From an uncultured Prevotellaceae bacterium (GTDB lineage Bacteria > Bacteroidota > Bacteroidia > Bacteroidales > Bacteroidaceae), in the NCBI GenBank assembly GCA_902800585.1, contig CADCEW010000029.1, positions 1 to 50,030 of the forward strand: a stretch of 50,030 nt of DNA. Direction: 5' to 3'. The notes beneath the pieces are model-generated. The model did not search any database and was not told where the DNA came from. It was given only the letters and a program-made list of their open reading frames with translations. This document shows, piece by piece, positions 32,557-40,721 of this stretch; the first letter of the stretch is position 1; each line of letters opens with the position of its first letter. Position numbers and translations under genes: made by a program.

Positions 32557-33961
32557 ATACATTACAAACAACAAAACAATCCTCGCTGATTTATACACAC
32601 CAGTAGGAGTCTATATGAGATTGAGGGACATCTATCCACAAAGTGTATTGATGGAGAGTTCTGATTATCATGACAAGGACAATTCCCGTTCTTTCATCGG
32701 CATCAATCCCATTGCAAGTGTCGCTATCGGACATGGCATGGCGACTATTAACTATCCCAATGGGAATTATGAGAGACATGAGATAAATGAGAACTATGGT
32801 TCTGCTGAAGCCATCCATTCTCTCATTGACCATATCAAGGTTGAGGGTGACTATTCCAATTTCTGCGGCCTTTATGGATATACTTCTTTTAATGCCATCC
32901 GCTATTTTGAGAATATTGACGTCAAGGATGAAACGCAAGAGAAAAATGATGCTCCCGATATGCTTTACATATTATATAAGGACATCATTGTCTTCGACCA
33001 TTTTAATAACCAACTGACAGTAATTTCCCTATCAGAATACTCCGAATATTCAGAATACTCCGAAAATCCCGAATTATCAGAGATTCTTAAGACCATGAAC
33101 AAGGCAAATGTACATGCCTACGACTTCCATCCTGTCGGTGAGGTTACCAGTCCTTTAACTGATGAACAGCACAAGGAAAACATACGTCGGGGCATTAAGC
33201 ACTGCCTTCGGGGTGATGTCTTCCAGATTGTACTCTCAAGGCGCTTCATCCAGAAATACGAAGGCGATGATTTTAAACTATATCGCGCTTTAAGAAGCAT
33301 CAATCCCTCTCCTTATCTCTTCTATTTTGATTTTGGGGGCTTCCGAATCTTCGGTTCCTCACCAGAAACGCACTGTCGCATTGAAGGGAATCGTGCATAT
33401 ATCGACCCCATTGCAGGGACGACTAAAAGAACAGGTGATTCCGAAAAGGATCGTGAAGGAGCAGAATACTTGCGTAAAGACCCGAAAGAGAATGCAGAAC
33501 ATGTCATGCTCGTTGATCTTGCCCGTAATGATCTCTCTCGAAACTGTCATGGTGTGAAGGTGGATTTTTATAAAGACTTACAATACTATTCCCATGTGAT
33601 TCATCTTGTGTCTCGTGTCAGCGGAGAATTGAATGATAATGCTGATCCTATCAAGGCATTTATCGACACATTCCCTGCAGGCACATTAAGTGGCGCACCC
33701 AAAGTACGTGCCATGCAACTCATCAGCGAATATGAGCCACATAACCGAGGTGCCTATGGTGGCTGCATCGGCTATATCGGACTGAATGGCGATCTCAACC
33801 AAGCCATCACCATCCGCACGTTTGTGTCCCGTAATAATGAATTATGGTTCCAAGCCGGCGGTGGCATCGTCGCAAAGAGTGACGAGGAATATGAACTACA
33901 GGAAGTGAACAACAAACTCGGTGCTTTGCGCCGTGCCATCCTTATGGCAGAAAAACTATAA
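32543..33961 (+). CDS. trpE: Anthranilate synthase component I
   Basis: Converts chorismate to anthranilate with TrpG supplying ammonia. The C-terminal chorismate-binding signature is complete (LSRRFIQKY, PSPYLFYFDFGGFRIFGSSPE, PIAGTTKRTGDSEKDREGAE, FPAGTLSGAPKVRAM). The feedback-site region near the N-terminus appears as LMESSDYHDKDNSRSFIGI. I start at ATG 32543 (472 residues), inside the trpB end. Between the domains a stretch S-E-Y repeated three times is encoded by 9-base repeats at 33032-33082, an unusual insertion. Confidence 0.95.
   Translation: METFKYITNNKTILADLYTPVGVYMRLRDIYPQSVLMESSDYHDKDNSRSFIGINPIASVAIGHGMATINYPNGNYERHEINENYGSAEAIHSLIDHIKVEGDYSNFCGLYGYTSFNAIRYFENIDVKDETQEKNDAPDMLYILYKDIIVFDHFNNQLTVISLSEYSEYSEYSENPELSEILKTMNKANVHAYDFHPVGEVTSPLTDEQHKENIRRGIKHCLRGDVFQIVLSRRFIQKYEGDDFKLYRALRSINPSPYLFYFDFGGFRIFGSSPETHCRIEGNRAYIDPIAGTTKRTGDSEKDREGAEYLRKDPKENAEHVMLVDLARNDLSRNCHGVKVDFYKDLQYYSHVIHLVSRVSGELNDNADPIKAFIDTFPAGTLSGAPKVRAMQLISEYEPHNRGAYGGCIGYIGLNGDLNQAITIRTFVSRNNELWFQAGGGIVAKSDEEYELQEVNNKLGALRRAILMAEKL
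33032..33082 (+). repeat. In-frame 9-base tandem repeat inside trpE
   Basis: Units TCAGAATAC, TCCGAATAT, TCAGAATAC, TCCGAAAAT, CCCGAATTA and a partial sixth encode SEYSEYSEYSENPELSE. The 9-base period keeps the frame. The position is a probable surface linker ahead of the chorismate-binding domain. Confidence 0.85.
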
Positions 33962-33963
33962 AG

Positions 33964-34014
33964 CCCATTCACCCCATAAAACCCATTCACCCCATAAAAC
34001 CCATTATACTCATT
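33964..34014 (+). repeat. 9-base tandem repeat in the trpE-trpG gap
   Basis: CCCATTCAC, CCCATAAAA, CCCATTCAC, CCCATAAAA and CCCATTATA follow one another exactly from 33964 to 34008, then CTCATT leads into the trpG ATG. The repeat fills nearly the whole gap. Confidence 0.9.
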
Positions 34015-34578
34015 ATGAAAATAGTCATCATAGACAATTACGACTCGTTTACCTATAATCTCGCACACTTAGTGAAAGAACTCGGCGCAGAGGTAACGGT
34101 TTTCAGAAACGACCAATTTGAACTCTCACAACTGGAATCCTTCAGTAAGATTATCTTGTCACCAGGACCTGGTATTCCCTCCGAAGCAGGACTGCTAATG
34201 GATGTCATCAAAACATACGCTGGCAAGAAACCCATCCTCGGTGTATGCTTAGGACATCAGGCTATTGGTGAAGTCTTTGGCGGTAAGTTAGAGAATCTGA
34301 GTGATGTCTTCCATGGAGTCGCCACAGAAGGAACACAGTTCGGCAATGATGAGATTTTTTCCGGACTTCCTAACCGTATCACGATGGGACGTTATCACTC
34401 ATGGGTCGTCAGTAAAGATGGACTTCCCGAATGCTTGGAAGTAACTGCTGTATCGGATGAGGGGCAAATCATGGCACTCAAGCACAAGACACTCAATATC
34501 CGAGGCATTCAATTCCATCCAGAAAGCGTTCTAACCCCAGACGGAAAGAAAATAATACAAAACTGGCTCTTTCTTTAA
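34015..34578 (+). CDS. trpG: Anthranilate synthase component II (glutamine amidotransferase)
   Basis: The 187-residue class I amidotransferase domain shows the nucleophile block ILGVCLGHQAIGEVFGG, the oxyanion region LSPGPGIPSEAG, and the C-terminal His-Glu in GIQFHPESVLTPDG. Stand-alone trpG next to trpE marks the tryptophan rather than folate enzyme, although such subunits can be shared with PabB. The gap to trpD is 25 bases without repeats. Confidence 0.95.
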   Translation: MKIVIIDNYDSFTYNLAHLVKELGAEVTVFRNDQFELSQLESFSKIILSPGPGIPSEAGLLMDVIKTYAGKKPILGVCLGHQAIGEVFGGKLENLSDVFHGVATEGTQFGNDEIFSGLPNRITMGRYHSWVVSKDGLPECLEVTAVSDEGQIMALKHKTLNIRGIQFHPESVLTPDGKKIIQNWLFL

Positions 34579-34603
34579 TATTGAATCATAAAAAGTAAAA
34601 TAT

Positions 34604-35617
34604 ATGGAAAAACAAACAATGAAAGACATCCTTAACAGGATGCTGAACCACGAGAATCTATCCCGTGAAGAGATGAAAGAGATACTCATTGGTATCACAC
34701 AGAGTGAATTCCCGACAGAGCAGATTACCGCTCTGCTGACTGGTCTTCAGATGCGTGGTGTCACTGTTGATGAACTGCTGGGCTTCCGTGATGGCATCTT
34801 AGAAACGGGTGTCCCTGCTATCCTTAATGCCGACCGTTATATCGATGTCGTTGGTACTGGCGGCGACCGCAAAAACACTTTCAATATCTCTACGACCTCC
34901 TGTTTCGTCATTGCCGGTGCAGGTTACAAGGTGGCTAAGCATGGCAACTATGCAGCGACCTCAGTCTCTGGTGCCTCTAATGTCATTCAACATCATGGAA
35001 TTAAATTTACCGATGATGTGGATAAACTGAACCGCAGCCTCAACGAAGCAGGCATCGTCTACCTCCATGCCCAACTATTTGCTAAGGCAATGAAGTTTGT
35101 CGGTCCTATCCGTAAGGCATTGCAGTTCCCGACAATCTTCAATCTTCTTGGTCCACTGGTAAATCCTAGTCAACCGTCATGCCAGTTATTGGGTGTAGCA
35201 AACCTTGACCAGATGCGCTTATATAATAATGTATATCAGAAAATCGGCATTGATTATGGTATCGTTAATAGTATCGACGGTTATGACGAGATATCCCTGA
35301 CCAGTGATTTCAAGGTTACCACCAATCAATATGAACGTATCTTCAAGCCACAGGATCTTGGATTCGAGATTGCCAAACCAGAGGAACTGGTCGGTGGTGC
35401 CACAGAGGAAGAGGCTGCCGCTATCTTCGATAGTGTCTTGGAGAACCGTGCGCTGCCTGCCCAGAAGAACATCGTTCTTGCCAATGCTGCTTTTGGTATT
35501 CAGGTATTAGAGAAAGGACAGAAATCCATTGAGGAGTGTATTGAGGTTGCAAGGGAAAGTATCGATAGCGGTGCTGCACTGCGTACCTTCAAGAAATTCG
35601 TGGAACTCAATTCATAA
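34604..35617 (+). CDS. trpD: Anthranilate phosphoribosyltransferase
   Basis: Transfers phosphoribose to anthranilate. The PRPP-binding GTGGDRKNTFNISTTS block, KHGNYAATSVSGASNV, and the FAKAMKFVGPIRKAL segment are all present in 337 residues. A second ATG 15 bases downstream (34619) is an alternative start. Confidence 0.95.
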   Translation: MEKQTMKDILNRMLNHENLSREEMKEILIGITQSEFPTEQITALLTGLQMRGVTVDELLGFRDGILETGVPAILNADRYIDVVGTGGDRKNTFNISTTSCFVIAGAGYKVAKHGNYAATSVSGASNVIQHHGIKFTDDVDKLNRSLNEAGIVYLHAQLFAKAMKFVGPIRKALQFPTIFNLLGPLVNPSQPSCQLLGVANLDQMRLYNNVYQKIGIDYGIVNSIDGYDEISLTSDFKVTTNQYERIFKPQDLGFEIAKPEELVGGATEEEAAAIFDSVLENRALPAQKNIVLANAAFGIQVLEKGQKSIEECIEVARESIDSGAALRTFKKFVELNS

Positions 35618-35619
35618 CC

Positions 35620-35649
35620 CCCATTCACCCCATTAAACCCATCAACCCC
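35620..35649 (+). repeat. 9-base tandem repeat in the trpD-trpC gap
   Basis: CCCATTCAC, CCCATTAAA and CCCATCAAC lead in exact register to CCC-ATG, where the ATG is the trpC start at 35650. Confidence 0.85.
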
Positions 35650-36399
35650 ATGGATATCCTACAAGAAATCGTTGCCCACAAGCACAAAGAGATGGAACGG
35701 CTCTGTGCAAAGAAACCCTCTCTCCGTGATGCCCTGCTTCATAGCGACACAGGTATCATCGCTGAGTTCAAGAGACGCTCCCCCTCTAAAGGATGGATCA
35801 AGGAAGAAGGAAAAGCAGAAGTGATTCCCCTCTCCTATCAGCTGAACGGAGCCGCCGCCATCAGCATTCTCACCGACGAACACTACTTCGGTGGTTGTGA
35901 CGACTATATCCGTATGGCGAGAAAAAGCGGTGTTACCATCCCTGTCCTTTACAAGAACTTCGTCATCCACGAGGCACAACTGTATGCTGCCGCCCTCTGT
36001 GGAGCGAGCGCCGTCCTGTTGATTGCTGCCTGTCTCACGAAACAGGAATGCAAAACACTCTTGCACAAGGCACATGAGTTAGGGCTGGAAGTATTGCTTG
36101 AGATGCACTCCGAAGAGGAACTCGAATATGCAGAAATTGGTCCTGACCTCTGTGGCATCAACAACCGCAATCTCGGTTCCTTCGTCACTGACGTAGAGAA
36201 TTCGTTCCGACTCGCTGAACTGCTTCCAAAGGATGCCGTAAAAGTCAGTGAAAGCGGCATCTCCAATCCCGAAACAGTCAAGGCATTGCGTCAGGCTGGC
36301 TTCCGTGGTTTCCTTATCGGTGAGAACTTTATGAAAGCCACTGATCCTGGTCAGGCACTAAACGATTTCCTCACCCAATTAACCCATTCACCCCATTAA
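35650..36399 (+). CDS. trpC: Indole-3-glycerol-phosphate synthase
   Basis: The TIM-barrel family signature FKRRSPSKGWIKEE holds the catalytic lysine region; ISILTDEHYFGG, VLYKNFVIHEAQ, LCGINNRNLGSF and VSESGISNPETV follow in order across 249 residues. It is separate from TrpF here, not fused as in enteric bacteria. Its final residues (LTQLTHSPH) are encoded by the next 9-base repeat, so the repeat has altered the extreme C-terminus. Confidence 0.95.
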   Translation: MDILQEIVAHKHKEMERLCAKKPSLRDALLHSDTGIIAEFKRRSPSKGWIKEEGKAEVIPLSYQLNGAAAISILTDEHYFGGCDDYIRMARKSGVTIPVLYKNFVIHEAQLYAAALCGASAVLLIAACLTKQECKTLLHKAHELGLEVLLEMHSEEELEYAEIGPDLCGINNRNLGSFVTDVENSFRLAELLPKDAVKVSESGISNPETVKALRQAGFRGFLIGENFMKATDPGQALNDFLTQLTHSPH

Positions 36400-36427
36400 C
36401 CCCATTCACCCCATTAACCCCATTCAC
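36383..36427 (+). repeat. 9-base tandem repeat across the trpC end and trpF start
   Basis: Five perfect-period units alternate CCCATTCAC and CCCATTAAC from 36383 to 36427. They encode the last trpC codons, supply its stop codon and lead in register to CCC-ATG at the trpF start (36431). Confidence 0.9.
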
Positions 36428-36430
36428 CCC

Positions 36431-37066
36431 ATGATCATCAAAGTATGTGGCATGCGCGACCCCGAAAACATCCGTGCTGTAGAGGCTCTTGGCATCGACC
36501 TGATGGGTTTCATCTTCTGGCCGAAATCCAAACGCTATGTATCAGAGCGTCCTGACTACCTTCCCACAAAAGTCGAACGGGTTGGTGTCTTTGTAGATGA
36601 TGATATTCAAAACATCAAACAAAAAGTTGAGGATTTTGGATTGGACATCATTCAATTGCATGGACAGGAAAGCCCAGATTACGTCCGCCAGCTCACTTCT
36701 GTATGTGGTGACTCCATTGCCATTATTAAGGCTTTCAATATCGCTACCGCTGAGGACCTCAAGCAGACAAATGCCTACAACGGCATCGTCAAATACTTCC
36801 TTTTTGACACTAAGGCGCAAATGGTGGGCGGCAACGGCATCAAGTTCGACTGGAGCATACTCTCCGCCTACGATGGAAATACACCATATATCCTCAGTGG
36901 CGGCATCGGACCTGATGACGCAGAAGACATCAGGATGTTCCATCATCCACAGTGCATCGGTATCGACCTGAACTCCCGTTTTGAATCAGCTCCGGCCCTC
37001 AAAGATACAGATGCTCTCCGCATCTTCCTCTCCCATCTCTCCCATAATTCCCATCAACTCCCATAA
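36431..37066 (+). CDS. trpF: Phosphoribosylanthranilate isomerase
   Basis: The family opening IKVCGMRDPENIRAVEALGI has the catalytic Cys, and the C-terminal barrel shows FLFDTKAQMVGGNGIKFDW and LSGGIGPDDAEDI with a later DLNSRFE; 211 residues. The C-terminal tail FLSHLSHNSHQLP is encoded within CCCAT-type repeats and may not be functional. Confidence 0.93.
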   Translation: MIIKVCGMRDPENIRAVEALGIDLMGFIFWPKSKRYVSERPDYLPTKVERVGVFVDDDIQNIKQKVEDFGLDIIQLHGQESPDYVRQLTSVCGDSIAIIKAFNIATAEDLKQTNAYNGIVKYFLFDTKAQMVGGNGIKFDWSILSAYDGNTPYILSGGIGPDDAEDIRMFHHPQCIGIDLNSRFESAPALKDTDALRIFLSHLSHNSHQLP

Positions 37067-37088
37067 TTCCCATTAAACCCATCAAACT
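37025..37088 (+). repeat. CCCAT repeats across the trpF end and trpA start
   Basis: CCCAT occurs at 37032, 37041, 37050, 37060, 37069 and 37078 (steps 9, 9, 10, 9, 9), spanning the trpF C-terminal codons and the gap to the trpA ATG at 37089. More diverged than the trpC-trpF tract. Confidence 0.75.
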
Positions 37089-37865
37089 ATGAACAAAATC
37101 AATAAATTATTCTCCGAGAACAAGAATCAGAAATTACTGTCACTCTATTTCTGTGCAGGAGCCCCAACCCTTGAAAGTACAGGCGAAGTTATCAAAACTC
37201 TTCAACGTCGTGGTATCTCCATGATAGAAGTAGGTATCCCCTTTAGTGATCCTATGGCTGACGGTCCCGTCATCCAGGATGCGGCAACAACGGCTTTGAA
37301 GAATGGCATGACCCTCCGTAAATTGTTTTCACAACTGAAAGACATCAAAGACGAAGTCAACATCCCATTGGTACTGATGGGCTATCTAAACCCCATCATG
37401 CAATATGGTATAGAGGCTTTCTGTCAGTCGTGTGTTGATAGCGGCGTCAGTGGTGTCATCATCCCCGACCTGCCTTTCAAGGACTATCAGGATACTGTAA
37501 AGCCGATAGCCGACAAATACGATATCCGCATCATCATGCTGATTACCCCTGAGACATCTGAAGAACGTATCCTCTTCATTGACGACAACACAGACGGCTT
37601 TATCTATATGGTATCGTCTGCTGCCATCACTGGAGCACAGAAGAGTTTCGATGATGCCAAACAGGAATACTTCCGACGTATCAACGCCATGAATCTGCGC
37701 AACCCCCGCATGATTGGCTTCGGCATCTCCAATGCCCAAACCCTCAAAGCCGCTCAAGACAATGCCGCTGGTGCCATCATCGGTTCCAAGTTCGTCACCC
37801 TCCTCAACGAGACAGGCAATGCCGACAAAGCGTTAGACCAACTCTTCGACGCACTCAAACAATAG
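37089..37865 (+). CDS. trpA: Tryptophan synthase alpha chain
   Basis: Cleaves indole-glycerol phosphate. [21 protein letters not shown] carries the catalytic Glu, [12 protein letters not shown] the catalytic Asp, and [13 protein letters not shown] the phosphate-binding part; 258 residues. It is the last gene of the operon; the terminator begins at its stop codon. Confidence 0.96.
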   Translation: MNKINKLFSENKNQKLLSLYFCAGAPTLESTGEVIKTLQRRGISMIEVGIPFSDPMADGPVIQDAATTALKNGMTLRKLFSQLKDIKDEVNIPLVLMGYLNPIMQYGIEAFCQSCVDSGVSGVIIPDLPFKDYQDTVKPIADKYDIRIIMLITPETSEERILFIDDNTDGFIYMVSSAAITGAQKSFDDAKQEYFRRINAMNLRNPRMIGFGISNAQTLKAAQDNAAGAIIGSKFVTLLNETGNADKALDQLFDALKQ

Positions 37866-37901
37866 AAAGAGGGTGTGTCAAAATAGACACATCCTCTTTC
37901 T
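37864..37901. terminator. Terminator of the trp operon, shared with the opposing glucan operon
   Basis: A 16-bp stem with one G-U pair: 37864-37879 (starting AGAAAGAGG) with 37886-37901 (ending CCTCTTTCT), loop AAAATA. It lies between two converging operons. Confidence 0.85.
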
Positions 37902-37922
37902 ATTCGAAAAGATTACGTTTAA

Positions 37923-39398
37923 TTACTTCTTCTCTTCTTCCTTAGGCTCTGCAGGAACTTGCGGGGCTTCTGGAGCTTTGGGCTCTGCAGCAGGTTTAGG
38001 TTCTGCTGGTTTCTTTGCAGGAGCCTTTTTAGCTGGAGCTTTCTTCGGAGCAGCCTTCTTAGTTTCTGTCTTCTTGACTGCAGTTTTCTCCTCTTCAGCA
38101 GCCTCATACTTCTCCAGACGAGCACGCAGGCGAGTGATTTCCTCGTCCTTATACTCAATCTCATCACCCTGATTGCGGATGGTGGTCAACAAGGCATTCA
38201 ACTCCTCATTGTCAATCTCTGCAGGATAAAGGGCATTCACTCTGTTGATGAAGTCTCCAAGGATATTCATATAGTTGGTGAAAGCATCAAACGGTCCGCT
38301 ATAGATGCCACGATCCAAACCTACATTTGAAGGCTTGGTGGTCATGAAGCGGAAGTTGTTAGAAGCCTGCAGATAGTCCCAGTCCTGATTGATACGAGGG
38401 TCATTGGCGATACGTACACGATCGGCAACACTATAGAGTTTGTTGAATGCCTCACGCTGCATAGCATTACCCAACCAGCAGGATACGTCACGCTCTTCAT
38501 CAACCCATGACAAGGTATCGGGAACATCCAGGTTACTTACACTCTTCACCTTCATGCAAATCTCTGTCGGCGTAGAGAAGGTAATACCTTTCTCCTTTGC
38601 ACAAGCAGGCAGTGCTTTCAGGAAGTCAAGGATATTGCTGGACAATGGCTGAGCGATACCCAGTGCTGACAACTCCATGAAGATATTGATGATCTGCTCC
38701 TCTTCCGGAAGACGGGCAATACGATCAATATAGGCATCTGCAAACAGAGGATAGCCTTCCCAGTCCGCATTATTGAAACGCAAAGAGATGTCATCAGAGA
38801 ACTCCACGTCACGCAGCAACAGTTTCAGGTTCGGAGCAATATTGCAATGATATACATAATGAGGAGACTTCCATCCCAACACATGCTTGGCACCCTCGGT
38901 CAGCATACCCTTGAAGCCCATAGCAGCCACCTGTCCACCAATATCATCACTATAAATCAGAGAAGAGTTACGAAGAACTGTCGGTTTCTTACCGAAGTAC
39001 TCTTCTATCTTCTGACACTGCTTCTTCACATCCAGTGCGAAGGTCTCTTCGTTAGCCAGGGATGACAAACCATGAGAATAGGGCTCGGCGAGGAACTCCA
39101 CACAACCTGTGTTATTCAGTTCCTGCAGTTTCTCCAGTACCTGCGGAGCATGCATCTCCAACTGTTCGATACCCACACCTGACAATGAGAAGGCAACCTT
39201 AAATGCCTTGCCATTATCACGTATCATGTCACCGATAGCATTCAAGGCGGGCATATAACTGCGCTCTGCGATATCACTGATACTACGCTCATTCTCATAA
39301 TCATCATAATAATAATGATCGGTACCGATATCGAAGAAACGATAACGCTTCAGATGAATAATCTGATGTATCTCAAAATATAAACAAATCGTTTTCAT
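37923..39398 (-). CDS. Glycoside hydrolase family 57 protein (alpha-amylase-like)
   Basis: The GH57 opening ICLYFEIHQIIHLKRYRFFD and the nucleophile-region block MGFKGMLTEGAKHVLGW are present in about 395 residues, followed by a coiled-coil segment and a low-complexity Lys/Ala/Pro tail (from about residue 435). The block where family members usually carry FMDYETFGEH reads FMELSALGIAQP, so the general-acid Asp appears absent. The family cleaves or transfers alpha-1,4 or alpha-1,6 glucan bonds; this copy may be altered or non-catalytic. It is last in an operon with a glycosyltransferase and a debranching enzyme, and has no signal peptide, so intracellular glycogen is the likely substrate. Confidence 0.88.
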   Translation of the reverse strand: MKTICLYFEIHQIIHLKRYRFFDIGTDHYYYDDYENERSISDIAERSYMPALNAIGDMIRDNGKAFKVAFSLSGVGIEQLEMHAPQVLEKLQELNNTGCVEFLAEPYSHGLSSLANEETFALDVKKQCQKIEEYFGKKPTVLRNSSLIYSDDIGGQVAAMGFKGMLTEGAKHVLGWKSPHYVYHCNIAPNLKLLLRDVEFSDDISLRFNNADWEGYPLFADAYIDRIARLPEEEQIINIFMELSALGIAQPLSSNILDFLKALPACAKEKGITFSTPTEICMKVKSVSNLDVPDTLSWVDEERDVSCWLGNAMQREAFNKLYSVADRVRIANDPRINQDWDYLQASNNFRFMTTKPSNVGLDRGIYSGPFDAFTNYMNILGDFINRVNALYPAEIDNEELNALLTTIRNQGDEIEYKDEEITRLRARLEKYEAAEEEKTAVKKTETKKAAPKKAPAKKAPAKKPAEPKPAAEPKAPEAPQVPAEPKEEEKK

Positions 39399-39400
39399 AT

Positions 39401-39428
39401 CTTTAAACTATAAACTTTAAACTATAAA
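39401..39428 (-). repeat. 7-base tandem words in the GT4-GH57 gap
   Basis: CTTTAAA, CTATAAA, CTTTAAA, CTATAAA (plus-strand reading) fill the 34-base gap between the two genes, a perfect 14-base duplication. Confidence 0.85.
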
Positions 39429-39432
39429 CTAA

Positions 39433-40704
39433 TCATTGTTCCCAACCAAGGGTTCTCTTATAGAGCGTTGCAATCCATGCACCCACTTTCTCCCATGTAA
39501 TCTGGTCGACCTCCTTCTTTCCTTCTTCCTTCAGATACTGGAAGAGAGAGTCATTGGCGCAGATACTGTAGATAGCATCGGCAAGTGCGTGAATGTCCCA
39601 ATAGTCAACCTTAATACAGTTGTTCAAGATTTCAGCACAACCCGACTGTTTTGAGATAATCGACGGAGTGCCACACTGCATCGCCTCCAATGGAGAGATA
39701 CCAAATGGTTCAGAGACAGAAGGCATCACATAGACATCGGAATCCTTCAAGCACTCATAAACCTGTTTGCCGCGCATGAATCCTGGGAAGTGGAAGCGGT
39801 CGGCAATGCCTCGCTCAGCAGCCAGATGAATCATCGCATCCATCATATCACCAGAGCCTGCCATACAGAAACGCACGTTACGCGTACGACGGATCACCAT
39901 ATTGGCAGCCTCCACGAAATACTCTGGACCTTTCTGCATCGTGATACGTCCGAGGAAGGTTACTACCTTATCCTTACCTGTATGATCAGGACGAGGAATA
40001 GCCTGATACTCATCGGGAAGTGGATAAACGGCATTATGCACGGTATAACACTTACGCGGGTCCTGATGATACTGATGGATTACCGTCTGGCGGGTCAGTT
40101 CTGATACACACATGATACAATCAGCCCAGTCCATACCGTTCTTCTCTATGGAATAAACCGTTGGGTTCACCTTTCCGCGAGAACGGTCGAAATCAGTAGC
40201 ATGTACATGGATACACAAGGGTTTACCACTTACCTGCTTAGCATGAATACCAGCTGGATAGGTCAACCAGTCATGTGCATGGATGATATCAAAATCAATG
40301 GTACGTGCTACGACGCCAGCGATAATCGAATAGTTATTAATCTCCTCATGCAGATTGCCAGGATAGCCGCCAGCAAACTCCATTGCACCCAAATCATTGA
40401 CATGCATGTAGTTGAAGTCTGCATAGATATGGTCACGCAACTTGAAATACAAATCCGGATCCATGATATTACCTACACGGTCACGGACATAGTCATAACT
40501 GACATCACGCCATGCAATAGGCACGGCATTCATGGCAACAATATTACAAGCATTACGCTCCTCGTCGCCAAAAGGTTTCGGCAGACAGAGCGTGATATCC
40601 ATATCACCCTGGGCATGAAGTCCCTGAGAGATACCATAGTTAGCAGTGGCAAGTCCACCGAATACGTGAGGAGGATACTCCCATCCAAACATTAGTACTT
40701 TCAT
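39433..40704 (-). CDS. Family 4 glycosyltransferase, glycogen-synthase-like
   Basis: The N-terminal donor/acceptor motif MFGWEYPPHVFGGLATANYG and the C-terminal SEPFGISPLEAMQCGTPSI (the E-x7-E motif) define a GT-B retaining enzyme; 423 residues. In Bacteroidetes this gene regularly sits between a debranching enzyme and GH57, suggesting synthesis or remodelling of intracellular alpha-glucan; the donor nucleotide sugar is not predictable. The gap to the debranching gene upstream is 17 bases. Confidence 0.88.
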   Translation of the reverse strand: MKVLMFGWEYPPHVFGGLATANYGISQGLHAQGDMDITLCLPKPFGDEERNACNIVAMNAVPIAWRDVSYDYVRDRVGNIMDPDLYFKLRDHIYADFNYMHVNDLGAMEFAGGYPGNLHEEINNYSIIAGVVARTIDFDIIHAHDWLTYPAGIHAKQVSGKPLCIHVHATDFDRSRGKVNPTVYSIEKNGMDWADCIMCVSELTRQTVIHQYHQDPRKCYTVHNAVYPLPDEYQAIPRPDHTGKDKVVTFLGRITMQKGPEYFVEAANMVIRRTRNVRFCMAGSGDMMDAMIHLAAERGIADRFHFPGFMRGKQVYECLKDSDVYVMPSVSEPFGISPLEAMQCGTPSIISKQSGCAEILNNCIKVDYWDIHALADAIYSICANDSLFQYLKEEGKKEVDQITWEKVGAWIATLYKRTLGWEQ

Positions 40705-40721
40705 AGTCTTCTCCTCCTATT

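Noticed and set aside
37919-38172. Alanine/serine-rich ORFs on both strands over the GH57 3' end
   Set aside because: They are frame shadows of the Lys/Ala/Pro-rich tail codons of the GH57 gene.
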